The notes beneath the pieces are model-generated. The model was not told the DNA's origin and made no database searches. It saw only the letters and a list, made by a program, of their open reading frames with translations. From Allohoeflea poritis (GTDB lineage: Bacteria > Pseudomonadota > Alphaproteobacteria > Rhizobiales > Rhizobiaceae): a DNA stretch of 64,000 nucleotides. A program made the position numbers and the translations under genes. The stretch is taken from the NCBI RefSeq assembly GCF_027889715.1, contig NZ_JAPJZH010000014.1, positions 62,001 to 126,000 on the forward strand, written 5' to 3'. Below, in pieces: positions 19,029 through 28,018 of the stretch (position 1 is the stretch's first letter; each line of letters opens with the position of its first letter).

Positions 19029-19373
19029 ATGAGCCGGGAGCGGATCAACAAGATATGCGGGCGCTTTCCAGGCGCCGAGGTCTCCGACCCCTGGGGCGGC
19101 GGCCATGACGCCTGGAAGGTCGGCGGCAAGACGTTTGCCTGTATCGGTGCGGTCACGCCTGGCGTTTCGGTCAAGACCGACAGCATTGAGACGGCGCAGA
19201 TGCTGATCGATGCCGGTGTCGGGGTGAAGGCGCCCTATTTTCACCGCTCATGGATCAATCTGCCATGGGAGTCGGATGAGGACGAACTGCTCTACCGGCT
19301 GGAGAATTCCTACCGGATCGTGCGCGCCAGCCTGACCAAGAAAGCACAGTCCGCGCTCGATCCTTTCGATTGA
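19029..19373 (+). CDS. MmcQ/YjbR family protein
   Basis: Small DUF419-type protein of 114 residues with a CyaY-like double-wing DNA-binding fold in solved relatives. Recognisable parts are FPGAEVSDPWGGGHDAWKVGGKTFACI, VSVKTDSIETAQML and the conserved APYFHRSWINLPW. The molecular role is not known in the family. It follows the patatin gene with a two-base gap, and converges on the RpiR regulator with no clear hairpin between them. Confidence 0.85.
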   Translation: MSRERINKICGRFPGAEVSDPWGGGHDAWKVGGKTFACIGAVTPGVSVKTDSIETAQMLIDAGVGVKAPYFHRSWINLPWESDEDELLYRLENSYRIVRASLTKKAQSALDPFD

Positions 19374-19400
19374 ATACAAAGACGTGGCGAGTTCGCGCCT

Positions 19401-20255
19401 CTATGAGCCCTGATCATCCTTGACCGAAGCGGATCTGAAGCCGTCCCAGTCCCCGATCCTTTTCTTCGTCGCATCCCAGTCCTGCTCGGCGACATGCGAG
19501 ATCATGGCCTCGATCAGCGCGATAGCACCGCAATAGGAATCCCAGGCCGTGCCGCTCTCGATCGGCATCGGCAGCACCTCGGCGGCATGTTGTGAAATCG
19601 GCGACAGCCACTTGTCGGTGACCAGGACGATCTGGGAGCCACGTTTGCGGGCCGCCATTTTTGCAAGGCGCGCCAGCCGTTGCTCGTAGCGGCGGAAATC
19701 CACCATGAAGAGAACATCCTGGGCGCGCATGCGCAGCAGATATTCCGGCCAGACCTCCGGATCGGGCGGCACGTGGTAAACATCGCGCCTGATCTGCCGC
19801 AGATGACGCGCCAGCAGTTGCGCGATCGGATCGGATATCCTGCCGCCGACGAGGTAAACGGAACGCTTGTTATCCGCCAGCAGGGCGCAGATGCGGTTGA
19901 ACTGCTCCTCGGTGACCACCTCGGTGACCTGCTGGATGATGTCCGCAGTGCGCCCAAGAAAGCTGTTCAGAAAGCCGGTCTTGATCGGCTCGGTTCTTCG
20001 GCGCAGTTCAATCGGTGATTGTTGCCCCTCTTTCAGTTCGCCGATCAGAAGCCTCTGGAATTCCTGGTAGCCGCCATAGCCCAGTTTCTGCACGAAACGT
20101 GTGATTGTCGGCGCGGATGTGTAGGTTTTTTCGGCGAAGGACTGGATGGATTCGAGACCGGCGAACGGATAGTCGGCCAGAAGCGCCGCCGCGAGCTTTC
20201 GCTCATTGGCTGTAAAGTCCTGGGATTTTTCCTCGATGCGTTTTCGAAGGTCCAT
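19401..20255 (-). CDS. MurR/RpiR family transcriptional regulator
   Basis: Repressor or activator of 284 residues. The N-terminal HTH_6 domain (about 1-75: MDLRKRIEEKSQDFTANERKLAAALL, then YTSAPTITRFVQKLGYGGYQEFQ) is followed by a SIS domain (about 120-260: LADNKRSVYLVGGRISDPIAQLLARHL, with FMVDFRRYEQRLARLAKMAARKRGSQIVLVTD), which usually binds a phosphosugar or another small effector. The ATG at 20255 fits the family; the frame is open further upstream without support. It is divergent from the amino-acid hydrolase and Liv transporter operon and is the natural candidate regulator of it. Confidence 0.9.
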   Translation of the reverse strand: MDLRKRIEEKSQDFTANERKLAAALLADYPFAGLESIQSFAEKTYTSAPTITRFVQKLGYGGYQEFQRLLIGELKEGQQSPIELRRRTEPIKTGFLNSFLGRTADIIQQVTEVVTEEQFNRICALLADNKRSVYLVGGRISDPIAQLLARHLRQIRRDVYHVPPDPEVWPEYLLRMRAQDVLFMVDFRRYEQRLARLAKMAARKRGSQIVLVTDKWLSPISQHAAEVLPMPIESGTAWDSYCGAIALIEAMISHVAEQDWDATKKRIGDWDGFRSASVKDDQGS

Positions 20256-20323
20256 TCTTACAACCCATACAGCGGCGGACACGGCGTCACAATGAAAAAT
20301 ATCCGTCAATATCCAAGAAATTG

Positions 20324-20352
20324 TTGACTTTAAAAATTTTCTTTCATCTACT
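20324..20352 (+). promoter_or_regulatory. Candidate promoter of the hydrolase/Liv operon
   Basis: TTGACT (20324-20329) makes a good -35; the following AT-rich run and CATCTACT give only a weak -10. The region from 20290 to 20350 is the AT-rich part of the gap between the divergent RpiR gene and the operon, where the operator should be. Confidence 0.3.
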
Positions 20353-20375
20353 GGGACGCTGTTGGGAGTGTTGGG

Positions 20376-21161
20376 ATGGCGTCACCTGCCGCGGGGCGGT
20401 CAAAATCACTTTTGCTTGAGGGCGATCACTGGCCGGTCGAGGTCGTGAATGGTGACAGCGACGGCCCCGTGGTCCTTGTATGCGAGCATGCCGGTCGTGC
20501 GATTCCTGCCGCACTCGGCGATCTTGGACTGCCGCCTTCGGCGATGGATCTCCACATCGCCTATGATATCGGCGCCGCAAGCGTGGCCCGGACCGTTGCC
20601 GGGATACTCGATGCGCCGCTTGTCCTGCAGCCCTATAGCCGGCTGGTCATAGACTGTAATCGTCCGGTCGACGCTGAAGATGCCATTGCCGCCGTCAGCG
20701 ACAATGTGGAGGTTCCGGGCAACCGCAATCTCCCGGCGGCCGCGCGGCAATGCAGGATCGATGAGATATTCGAGCCGTTTCACAAGGCGGTTTCCACGCT
20801 TATCGAAGGACATGAGCGGCGCGCCTTTTTCGCCATTCACAGCTTTACGCGAACCCTGGCCGGCCAGGAGCGCAAGTGGGATGTCGGCTTTGCCTCGCGC
20901 ACCGATCCGAAAACGCCGGAAGCGCTTGCCGAACAGCTTGTCCGGCTTCGCCCGGAACTGAACATCGGCATGAACGAACCCTATGCGATCGACGATCAGT
21001 CGGATTGGACGATACCGACCCATGGCGAAAGATTCGGGCTTCAGCACAGCCTGGTGGAGATAAGGAACGACCATTTGCGCGATGAACAGGGCTGCGTCCG
21101 TTGGGCTGAATTGCTGGGCAAGGCGATTGGCGCGCTGATCGAGGCAGGTGCCGTGCGGTGA
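20376..21161 (+). CDS. N-formylglutamate amidohydrolase family protein
   Basis: Zinc hydrolase of the FGase (HutG-like) family, 261 residues, known to split N-formyl-amino acids. Features: VVLVCEHAGRAIP near residue 33, HIAYDIGAASVARTVAGIL, YSRLVIDCNRP, FFAIHSFTRTL, and HGERFGLQHSLVEIRND. No hut genes are nearby, so a role in histidine breakdown is not supported; instead it opens an operon with an M20 deacylase and a Liv importer. The true substrate may be another N-acylated or N-formylated amino acid. Confidence 0.88.
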   Translation: MASPAAGRSKSLLLEGDHWPVEVVNGDSDGPVVLVCEHAGRAIPAALGDLGLPPSAMDLHIAYDIGAASVARTVAGILDAPLVLQPYSRLVIDCNRPVDAEDAIAAVSDNVEVPGNRNLPAAARQCRIDEIFEPFHKAVSTLIEGHERRAFFAIHSFTRTLAGQERKWDVGFASRTDPKTPEALAEQLVRLRPELNIGMNEPYAIDDQSDWTIPTHGERFGLQHSLVEIRNDHLRDEQGCVRWAELLGKAIGALIEAGAVR

Positions 21162-21213
21162 TGCGGGGCGTCGGTCAGCATGAAACGAAAAGCGGATCAA
21201 GGAAGGAAATGAA

Positions 21214-22524
21214 ATGAGCGATGCAGTGAACACTGTCTGGGAAGCGATCGACCGCAATCGGGACGCCGTTGTCGAGCTGACGCGGGAGATGGTGCGGATT
21301 CCTTCGGTCAATCCGAAATTCCAGGTCGATCCGGAACTCAATCGCGAGCCGGAAGTCCAGGACCTGGTGCAGAGCCATCTTGAAGCCAGCGGGTTTTCCA
21401 CCGAGCGCTGGGATGTTTTTCCGGACCGGCCGAACGTCATTGGCGACTGGTCCGGATCGGAGGAAAAGAGTCTCATCCTGTGCGGCCATATCGACGTTGT
21501 GCCGGTCGGCGATTCTTCGACCTGGACCCGCGAGCCCTTTGGCGGAGAGGTCGATGACGGCAAGATTTGGGGACGTGGCGCCGTTGACATGAAGAGCGGC
21601 GTAGCCGCCTGCATGGTGGCGGCCCGCGCCATCCGAGAAGCCGGTATCGAGCTGGAGGGGCGTCTGTCGATCCACAGCGTGGTCGATGAGGAGGCCGGCG
21701 GCTTCGGCGCCATCGACGCGGTCAAGCGCGGCAAACTGGCCAAGAGGGCCATCATTGCAGAGCCGAGCTGGGGTGATGTGGTCGCCGCCGAAGGCGGGTT
21801 GACCTGGGTGCGGGTGACGATCTTCGGCAAACAGGCGCATGCCGGTTGGCGGTTCAACTCGCTGTGGCCGCAACCCCATGTCGAGAACCGGATCGAGCCC
21901 GGCGTCAATGCCATTGAGCTTGCCAACCGGTTTCTCAATGCGTTGCGCGACTTCGAGGCTTCAAGATGCCGCGATCACTGGCACCCGCTGGTGCCGGCCG
22001 GGCTTGCGACAATCAATCCCGGTGTCATACGCGGCGGTGCGGGCATGGGAGAGGACGGCAATCCGGCCATAATGACCAATGCCGCGATCATCTCGGACGT
22101 CGTGACCATCGACCTCGATTACAAATTCATGCCGGACGAGAAGTTCGAGGATGTGAAGGCCGAATTCGAGGCATTCGTTGCGAATTTCGCAGCCATGGAC
22201 CCCTGGATGCGCGAAAACCCGCCGAAAATCCTCTGGGATCTCTTTGATCTCAATTTCCCGCCCATGAACACGCCGATGGACCATCCGCTGACGGATTCGC
22301 TGCTCAAGCGGGCCGGCGAAGTCCAGAAGAAACAGCCGGTCGCCAAGGGTTTCGAGGCGGTCACGGACGCGGCGCACTATGCCGGCGCGGGGGTCGACGC
22401 CGTCATCTACGGGGCATCAGGCGATGGTTTCCATGGCGACGATGAATGCGTCCACATCGACAGTCTCGTCGAGGCGACGAAGGTGATCGCAGCGGCGATC
22501 ATAGACAATTGCGGCACAAAATAA
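21214..22524 (+). CDS. M20 family ArgE/DapE-type deacylase
   Basis: Dinuclear zinc amidohydrolase of 436 residues that removes acyl groups from N-acyl amino acids. Metal and catalytic residues are visible: His92 and Asp94 in CGHIDVVP, bridging Asp125 in GRGAVDMKSG, and Glu159-Glu160 in VVDEEAGG. The dimerisation domain (about 200-320) contains GKQAHAGWRFN, and GASGDGFHGDDECVHID near the C-terminus holds the last metal His. AAGGAAGG precedes the ATG. It probably works with the preceding amidohydrolase on the substrate brought in by the downstream transporter. Confidence 0.9.
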   Translation: MSDAVNTVWEAIDRNRDAVVELTREMVRIPSVNPKFQVDPELNREPEVQDLVQSHLEASGFSTERWDVFPDRPNVIGDWSGSEEKSLILCGHIDVVPVGDSSTWTREPFGGEVDDGKIWGRGAVDMKSGVAACMVAARAIREAGIELEGRLSIHSVVDEEAGGFGAIDAVKRGKLAKRAIIAEPSWGDVVAAEGGLTWVRVTIFGKQAHAGWRFNSLWPQPHVENRIEPGVNAIELANRFLNALRDFEASRCRDHWHPLVPAGLATINPGVIRGGAGMGEDGNPAIMTNAAIISDVVTIDLDYKFMPDEKFEDVKAEFEAFVANFAAMDPWMRENPPKILWDLFDLNFPPMNTPMDHPLTDSLLKRAGEVQKKQPVAKGFEAVTDAAHYAGAGVDAVIYGASGDGFHGDDECVHIDSLVEATKVIAAAIIDNCGTK

Positions 22525-22558
22525 CCAAGCAAACCGAACAGTTTGACAGGAGGACGGA

Positions 22559-23791
22559 ATGTTGAACAGACGAACACTTCTCGGTGCGGCTTCGGCCATG
22601 ATCCTGGCCGTTTCCGCAGGATTTGCGCAGGCCGATGTCGTAAAAATCGGCGTCCTTGCGCCGGTGTCCGGCAAGGCGGCCGCCGACGGCCAGGAAATGG
22701 TCAACGGGGCGCAGCTCGCGGTCGATGAACTCAATGCCGCCGGCGGTGTCGCCGGGCACACATTCGAACTCGTGGTCGGCGATGTCGGCGAGGCGACCGC
22801 CGACGCCGTCGCGACGGCGGCCGAGCGTCTACTCGGTGACCGCGACATGGGCGCCATCATGACCGGCTATGCCTCCGGCTCGAATTTCGAGATCGAGATG
22901 ATGGCCGAGCAGGACATGGTCTATCTGGTTTCGGCAAACTCCGCCCAGACGGAGGGTATTATCAGTCCCAGTCCGGACGATTTCGGAACCGTGTGGTCGA
23001 TGACGCCTTCCTATGCCGGATACAACACCGAAATCGTGCCGGTCATCGAAGGGCTGGCCGCCGGTGGAGCGCTGACGCTGCCCAACAAGAAGGTCGCCAT
23101 CATCGCTTCCGACAATCCCTATTCAAAGGGCATCGCGGAAGGCATGGTCGACGCCTTCGGAAAGGCCGGCTGGGAAGTGACGGAAAACGATCTCCTGCCG
23201 TTCGGCGAGATCAATGACTGGCGGGCTTTCCTCGCCAAGATCCGGCAGAACCCGCCGGCGGTCCTGATCAACACGGATTACGTCTCGGCCAATGCCGCGA
23301 CCTTCATGACCCAGTTCATGGAAGACCCGACCAACAGCCTGGTCTTCATCCAGTATGCGCCGTCTGTGCCGGAGTTCCTTGAGCTGACGAAGGAAAACTC
23401 CTCCGGCGTCGTCTACAACCTGCTGGGCGGCGTGCTCAATACGCCGACCAATCCGCGCGCCGCCGAGGTGCTCGGCAAGTACAAGGCGGCATTCGGCAAC
23501 GAGCCGGGCTCCTACGGGCCGGCGCTCTACGAGCAGGTCATGATCTATGCCGACGCGCTCGGCAAGGTCGGCGATCCGAAGAAGCGCGCGGAAATCGGCG
23601 CCGAAATCGGCAAGACCAACAAGCAGACCGCCATGGGCAGGATCCAGTTCGATCCGGCGACGCATCTGTCGGTTCAGAGCAATGACGGCGTGCCGATCCA
23701 GTTCTACCAGATCCGTGACGGTGAGCGTTATCTGTTCTATCCGGACGTCTACGCGACCGGCGATTTCCAACAGCCGTCCTGGATGAAATAG
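22559..23791 (+). CDS. Periplasmic amino-acid-binding protein (LivK-like)
   Basis: Substrate-binding subunit of a branched-chain-amino-acid type ABC importer, 410 residues. Signal peptide MLNRRTLLGAASAMILAVSAGFAQA; the mature protein opens VVKIGVLAPVSGKAAADGQEMVNGAQLAVDELNAAGGVAGH, the typical Peripla_BP_6 pattern. GGAGGACGG lies before the ATG. The family binds amino acids, amides and aromatic acids, so the name Liv does not fix the substrate; the hydrolases upstream suggest an N-substituted amino acid. Confidence 0.92.
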   Translation: MLNRRTLLGAASAMILAVSAGFAQADVVKIGVLAPVSGKAAADGQEMVNGAQLAVDELNAAGGVAGHTFELVVGDVGEATADAVATAAERLLGDRDMGAIMTGYASGSNFEIEMMAEQDMVYLVSANSAQTEGIISPSPDDFGTVWSMTPSYAGYNTEIVPVIEGLAAGGALTLPNKKVAIIASDNPYSKGIAEGMVDAFGKAGWEVTENDLLPFGEINDWRAFLAKIRQNPPAVLINTDYVSANAATFMTQFMEDPTNSLVFIQYAPSVPEFLELTKENSSGVVYNLLGGVLNTPTNPRAAEVLGKYKAAFGNEPGSYGPALYEQVMIYADALGKVGDPKKRAEIGAEIGKTNKQTAMGRIQFDPATHLSVQSNDGVPIQFYQIRDGERYLFYPDVYATGDFQQPSWMK

Positions 23792-23835
23792 AGACAGGGG
23801 CGGGCTGCCGGCCTGGCGGCCCGCCGCATTCAAAG

Positions 23836-24567
23836 ATGTCCGATCCGATCATAGACGTTCGCGATGCCACCAAGACCTTCGGCGGTCTGACCGCCGTCGA
23901 CCGGGTTTCCTTCACGGTCACGCGCGGCGAAATCTTCGGCATTGCCGGGCCGAACGGTTCGGGCAAGAGCACGCTGTTCAACCTGATGACGGGCATTCCT
24001 TACGGGCCGACCAACGGCGAGGTCCGCTTCAACGGAGAGCGGATCGATGGCCGCCCGCCCCACGCCATTGCCAGATCGGGGCTGTGCCGTACCTTTCAGA
24101 AGGATGCGGAATTCCCGGATCTTTCGGCGATCGAGACACTGCAGATCAGCGCCGTCTACAGTGGCGGCCAATCCGCCGGGCAGGCCCTGGAAAATGCCCG
24201 CAGGGCCATCGACCGGGTCCAGTTCGACGAAGCCCGGGCGCATATGCCTTCAAGCGAGCTTTCCGTTTATGAGAAGAAGCAGCTCATGATTGCTTCCGCG
24301 CTCGTTTCCGAACCGTCCGTCCTCATGCTGGACGAACCGGCATCGGGACTGACGAAGCCGGAGATCGAACGGCTCGACGCGCTGCTGGTCGATGTCAATA
24401 AATCGGGCGTGACGATCCTTCTGATCGAGCATGTGCTGAGCCTGCTGCTGTCCGTTTCCGAACGGCTGCTCGTCCTCAATCAGGGTGCGATCCTCGCCGA
24501 GGGCCTGCCGGCGGACGTTGTGCGCGACCCGGCGGTCGCCGAAGCCTATCTCGGAGGCCGGGACTGA
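23836..24567 (+). CDS. ABC transporter ATPase (LivG-like)
   Basis: First ATPase of the importer, 243 residues. Walker A GPNGSGKST at 38-46; Walker B VLMLDE at 162-167; switch His in LLIEHVL. The signature motif is unusual: LSVYE at 142-146 (in ELSVYEKKQLMIASAL) lacks the glycine of LSGGQ; LivG proteins often have LAYG or LSYG here. The Walker and switch motifs are intact. The last base of its TGA is the first base of the livF ATG. Confidence 0.92.
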   Translation: MSDPIIDVRDATKTFGGLTAVDRVSFTVTRGEIFGIAGPNGSGKSTLFNLMTGIPYGPTNGEVRFNGERIDGRPPHAIARSGLCRTFQKDAEFPDLSAIETLQISAVYSGGQSAGQALENARRAIDRVQFDEARAHMPSSELSVYEKKQLMIASALVSEPSVLMLDEPASGLTKPEIERLDALLVDVNKSGVTILLIEHVLSLLLSVSERLLVLNQGAILAEGLPADVVRDPAVAEAYLGGRD

Positions 24568-25289
24568 TGGGCCGCCTGCTGGACGTATCGCGGGTAACGG
24601 CGGGCTATGGCAGCATCACCGTCCTGCGCGATATCAGCATCGGCCTTGATGCCGGCGAATGCGTTGGCCTGTTCGGTCCCAACGGTCACGGCAAGACGAC
24701 GCTTCTCCAGACGATATCGGGCCTGTTGAAACCGACCGGCGGTACCATCTCGTTCGACGGCGCCGATATTACCGGCGCGCGGCCCCGCGACATTGTCAAT
24801 GCCGGGCTGGTTCAATCGCCGCAGGGAAACACGCTGTTCGGCGAGATGCATGTTTTGGAGACGCTGGAACTGGCGTCGATATCGAAGCGCGCAAGACACG
24901 GCAAGGCGCAGAACCTTCGGCGCGTGTTCGAGCTCTTTCCCCGGCTTGACGAGCGTCGGACCCAGAAAGCCAAAACCCTTTCCGGCGGCGAACGGCAGAT
25001 GCTCTCCATCGGCTGCGCGCTGATGTGCGCGCCGAGACTGCTGATGCTGGACGAGCCGACCCTCGGCCTTTCGCCGCGCCTGAAGAAGGAGCTGGCTGCC
25101 GCCGTCGGCAACATTGCCAAAAGCGGCGTTCCTCTCGTCATCGTGGAGCAGGATGTCGAGTTCCTGCTGTCGCTGACCCAGCGCCTCTACATGATCGAGC
25201 ATGGCGAGGTGGTGCGCGAGATCGACGGAGACAACGCCCCGGACCACGACGCCATCATGCAGCTTTATTTCGGAGAGGCGGCGCATTGA
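24567..25289 (+). CDS. ABC transporter ATPase (LivF-like)
   Basis: Second ATPase, 240 residues. Walker A GPNGHGKTT at 37-45, LVQSPQGNTLFGEM as Q-loop region, signature LSGGERQML, Walker B LLMLDEPTLGLS, and VIVEQDVEFLL with Gln/Asp at the usual LivF switch position. Its signature motif is canonical, unlike LivG. Translation is coupled to livG by a one-base overlap, and it contains the ribosome-binding site of livH. Confidence 0.94.
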   Translation: MGRLLDVSRVTAGYGSITVLRDISIGLDAGECVGLFGPNGHGKTTLLQTISGLLKPTGGTISFDGADITGARPRDIVNAGLVQSPQGNTLFGEMHVLETLELASISKRARHGKAQNLRRVFELFPRLDERRTQKAKTLSGGERQMLSIGCALMCAPRLLMLDEPTLGLSPRLKKELAAAVGNIAKSGVPLVIVEQDVEFLLSLTQRLYMIEHGEVVREIDGDNAPDHDAIMQLYFGEAAH

Positions 25290-26155
25290 TCGACACGCTG
25301 ATTGCCACCATCGTTTCCGGCCTTGTGCTCGGCTCGCTCTACGCCATGATGGCGAGCGGGTTGAGCGTGGTCTGGACCACCCTCGGCGTATTCAATTTCG
25401 CCCACGGCGCGCTGATGATGATCGGCGCCTTTGTCGCCTGGACAGTCAGCGAGGCCGTTGGCCTTGGCCTGCTTGTCGGTGTCGCGAGCGGCACCCTGGT
25501 CGCGGCGCTGATCGGCGTTTTGATCGAGCGGCTGCTCGTGCGTCCCTATTACGGCAATCGAAACATGCTGCTGATCACGGTGATGACCACTCTTGCGGCC
25601 ATGATCATCCTGGAGAAGGGCGCGCAAATGATCTGGGGCGCGCGGCTGAAGCAACTGCCGCGCCTTGTCGATGGCGAGATATCCATCTTCAGCGCAACGA
25701 TTTCCGCCCACGAGGCGATCCTGGTCGTGCTGGCGCCGCTCATTCTTCTGTCCATCTGGCGCTTTAACGTGCGGACCAACACCGGGCGCTCCCTGCGCGC
25801 TGTCGGGCAGAACCAGCGTTCCGCCGCCCTCATCGGCATCGATGTGCCCGTCGCCTTTGCCATCGCCTTCGGGCTTTCCGCTGCGCTGGCGGGGCTGACC
25901 GGGGCCTTGCTGGGCTCGATCCGTTTCATCACGCCTTCCATGGGCGCCGAGCCGCTGGTCAAGGCAATGATCGTGGTCATCTTCGGCGGCCTGGGCAGCC
26001 TCGGCGCCACGGCGGGCGCCGCCTATGTCATCGGCCTCATCGAGGCGCTGCTGATCCTCTGGCTCGGCCTTTACTGGACGCCCTTCGTGCTGTTCCTGAT
26101 GATGATCGTGGTTTTGATCTTCCGGCCGAACGGTATCTTCGGAGGCAGGCAATGA
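25286..26155 (+). CDS. Branched-chain amino acid type ABC permease (LivH-like)
   Basis: Inner-membrane permease of 289 residues with about eight hydrophobic segments. The start is a TTG at 25286, inside the livF stop, with GGAGAGG eight bases before it; this gives LIDTLIATIVSGLVLGSLYAM, the family N-terminus. GVFNFAHGALMMIG and GVDP-like region NQRSAALIGIDV, then VVIFGGLGSLGATAGAAYVIGL match LivH. Starting further upstream would read livF in another frame. Confidence 0.93.
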   Translation: MIDTLIATIVSGLVLGSLYAMMASGLSVVWTTLGVFNFAHGALMMIGAFVAWTVSEAVGLGLLVGVASGTLVAALIGVLIERLLVRPYYGNRNMLLITVMTTLAAMIILEKGAQMIWGARLKQLPRLVDGEISIFSATISAHEAILVVLAPLILLSIWRFNVRTNTGRSLRAVGQNQRSAALIGIDVPVAFAIAFGLSAALAGLTGALLGSIRFITPSMGAEPLVKAMIVVIFGGLGSLGATAGAAYVIGLIEALLILWLGLYWTPFVLFLMMIVVLIFRPNGIFGGRQ

Positions 26156-27144
26156 AACCGGCTGCAAGAAACATCGTTTTGCCCCTTGTCTGCCTGGCGG
26201 CGCTGTTGCTGGTCCCGGTCTTCGCCATTGACAGCTATACGCGGCATCTGTTCATCATCGCTTTTCTCTACGCGATCATCGCATCCAACTGGAACCTGAG
26301 CCTCGGCCATTGCGGGGTGTTCAATTTCGGCCATCTCACCTTCTTCGGCGTGGGTGTTTACACGGCGGCCATCCTGGCAAAGACGCTGGGCGTCAATCCG
26401 TGGATCGCCATCCTGGCCAGCGGCGCCACGGCTGCGGCTGCGGCCTTTCTGATTGCCGCGCCCGTTGCCCGGCTGAAGGGGATCTACGTGGTCCTCGTCA
26501 CCTTCGCTTTCGGCCAGCTCGTCATGCAACTGGTGCTCAGCCAGGCGCAGATCACCGGCGGCGCCGAGGGCATGGTCCGCATTCCCTATCTGCGATTGGG
26601 CGACTATTCGTTTCTGAAGGACTACAAGCTCGGCTACTATTATGCCGCGCTTTTCCTGCTTGTCGTCTCGACTCTGTTCCTGCTGGCCGTTGTGCGTTCA
26701 CCTTTCGGCAAATCGCTGAAGGCCGTACGCGATGCGGAAGAATATGCGGCCGCGCGCGGTATTTCGATCTCGCGCCAGCGTGTCACCGTCCTCGTGCTCA
26801 GCGCGATCTTCACCGGAATAGCGGGCGGCTTCTACGCCATCTATCTGCGTGTCGCATCGCCGGACGTGTTCGGGTTCGGAACGCTCTCGCTGGCGCTCTC
26901 CATGGTGCTGATCGGCGGCACGGGAACGGTATACGGCCCCATTGCGGCCGCCCTTGCGCTGACTTTTGCAACGGAAGCGCTGGCGGGCATTCGCGGCCTT
27001 GAGGAGGCGCGCTTCATCCTCATCGCGCTTGCCATGATCCTGGTGTTGCGCATCGCGCCGGGCGGCCTGCTGGGAATTATCGAGAAGCTCGACTTTCGCG
27101 ACCGAAAGCCCGCCGCGCCGGCGGTTGCGCGCAACGGACCGTAG
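26152..27144 (+). CDS. Branched-chain amino acid type ABC permease (LivM-like)
   Basis: Second permease, 330 residues, overlapping livH by ATGA. Typical parts: IIASNWNLSLGHCGVFNFGHLTFFGVGVY, RLKGIYVVLVTFAFGQ, SPFGKSLKAVRDAEEYAAARGI (cytoplasmic loop contacting the ATPase), and VLIGGTGTVYGPIAAALAL. In E. coli LivM the N-terminus is longer; this short form is usual in other proteobacteria. Confidence 0.93.
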   Translation: MKPAARNIVLPLVCLAALLLVPVFAIDSYTRHLFIIAFLYAIIASNWNLSLGHCGVFNFGHLTFFGVGVYTAAILAKTLGVNPWIAILASGATAAAAAFLIAAPVARLKGIYVVLVTFAFGQLVMQLVLSQAQITGGAEGMVRIPYLRLGDYSFLKDYKLGYYYAALFLLVVSTLFLLAVVRSPFGKSLKAVRDAEEYAAARGISISRQRVTVLVLSAIFTGIAGGFYAIYLRVASPDVFGFGTLSLALSMVLIGGTGTVYGPIAAALALTFATEALAGIRGLEEARFILIALAMILVLRIAPGGLLGIIEKLDFRDRKPAAPAVARNGP

Positions 27145-27177
27145 CGGCCGCATCGGGTTATCACAGGGGAGGCGACT

Positions 27178-27993
27178 TTGAACCATCACATGATCGAAAC
27201 ATCGCATGCCGGCATTGCCGTTACCCAGTCGGCGGGCGAAGGGCCGCCGGTGCTGATGATCCATGGCAACTCGTCCTGCAAGGAAGTGTTCCGCAACCAG
27301 CTCGACGGCCAAATCGGCGCGGCCTATCGCTGCATCGCCATGGACCTGCCCGGACATGGCGCGTCGCAAAACGCGGCAAACCCGGAGAAAACCTATTCGA
27401 TGCCCGGCTACGCGGAAGCGGCGATCGAACTGATGCGTGAACTCGGCCACGACCGTTATGCCATGCTCGGCTGGTCGCTCGGCGGTCATATCGGCCTGGA
27501 GATGCTCACCCGGACCGATGCGATCAGTGGCCTGATGATAACCGGATCCCCGCCGGTCGGGCGCGGTGAGGAACAGCTTTCAGCCGGGTTCCTGCCCTCC
27601 GAGCACATGGGACTGGCAGGCCAGCGGGACTTTTCGGAAGCGGAAATCGATGCCTATGCGCGCGCCACGTGCGGCATCAACGCGCCGTTCGAGCCGTTTC
27701 TGCGCGAGGCTGTCGCGCGCACGGACGGCAATGCCCGCGAGATGATGCTCGGAAGCTTCGTGCGGGGCGTTGGAGCGAACCAGCAGGAGGCGGCCGTCAA
27801 CGCGGCGGTTCCGCTTGCCATCGTCAACGGCGGCGCGGAGCCCTTCGTGAACAATGAATTCGTCGCGGCGCTGACCTACCGGAACCTTTGGGAAGACCGC
27901 GTCCACCTGATGGAAGGCATCGGCCACGCGCCCTTCTGGGAAGCGCCGGATGCGTTCGATGTCTATCTGAAGCGGTTCCTGGAGAGCTTGTAG
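27178..27993 (+). CDS. Alpha/beta hydrolase at the end of the Liv operon
   Basis: Alpha/beta-fold hydrolase of 271 residues. A TTG at 27178 with AGGGGAGG five bases upstream is the best-supported start; the ATG at 27190 lies too far from it. Nucleophile elbow GWSLGG with Ser100, DLPGHGAS near 57-64, and catalytic His250 in GIGHAPFWE; the acid is probably in the segment before the LMEG strand. No signal peptide. As the last gene of the operon it supplies a third hydrolase after an amidohydrolase and a deacylase, perhaps an esterase or amidase on the same compound. The exact substrate is unknown. Confidence 0.87.
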   Translation: MNHHMIETSHAGIAVTQSAGEGPPVLMIHGNSSCKEVFRNQLDGQIGAAYRCIAMDLPGHGASQNAANPEKTYSMPGYAEAAIELMRELGHDRYAMLGWSLGGHIGLEMLTRTDAISGLMITGSPPVGRGEEQLSAGFLPSEHMGLAGQRDFSEAEIDAYARATCGINAPFEPFLREAVARTDGNAREMMLGSFVRGVGANQQEAAVNAAVPLAIVNGGAEPFVNNEFVAALTYRNLWEDRVHLMEGIGHAPFWEAPDAFDVYLKRFLESL

Positions 27994-28018
27994 GCGCTTG
28001 ATCAAAACCAGACACGCT

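Noticed and set aside
20406..21938. Long antisense frame over the amidohydrolase and M20 genes
   Set aside because: Low-complexity composition and no domain; it spans two real genes in the opposite sense.
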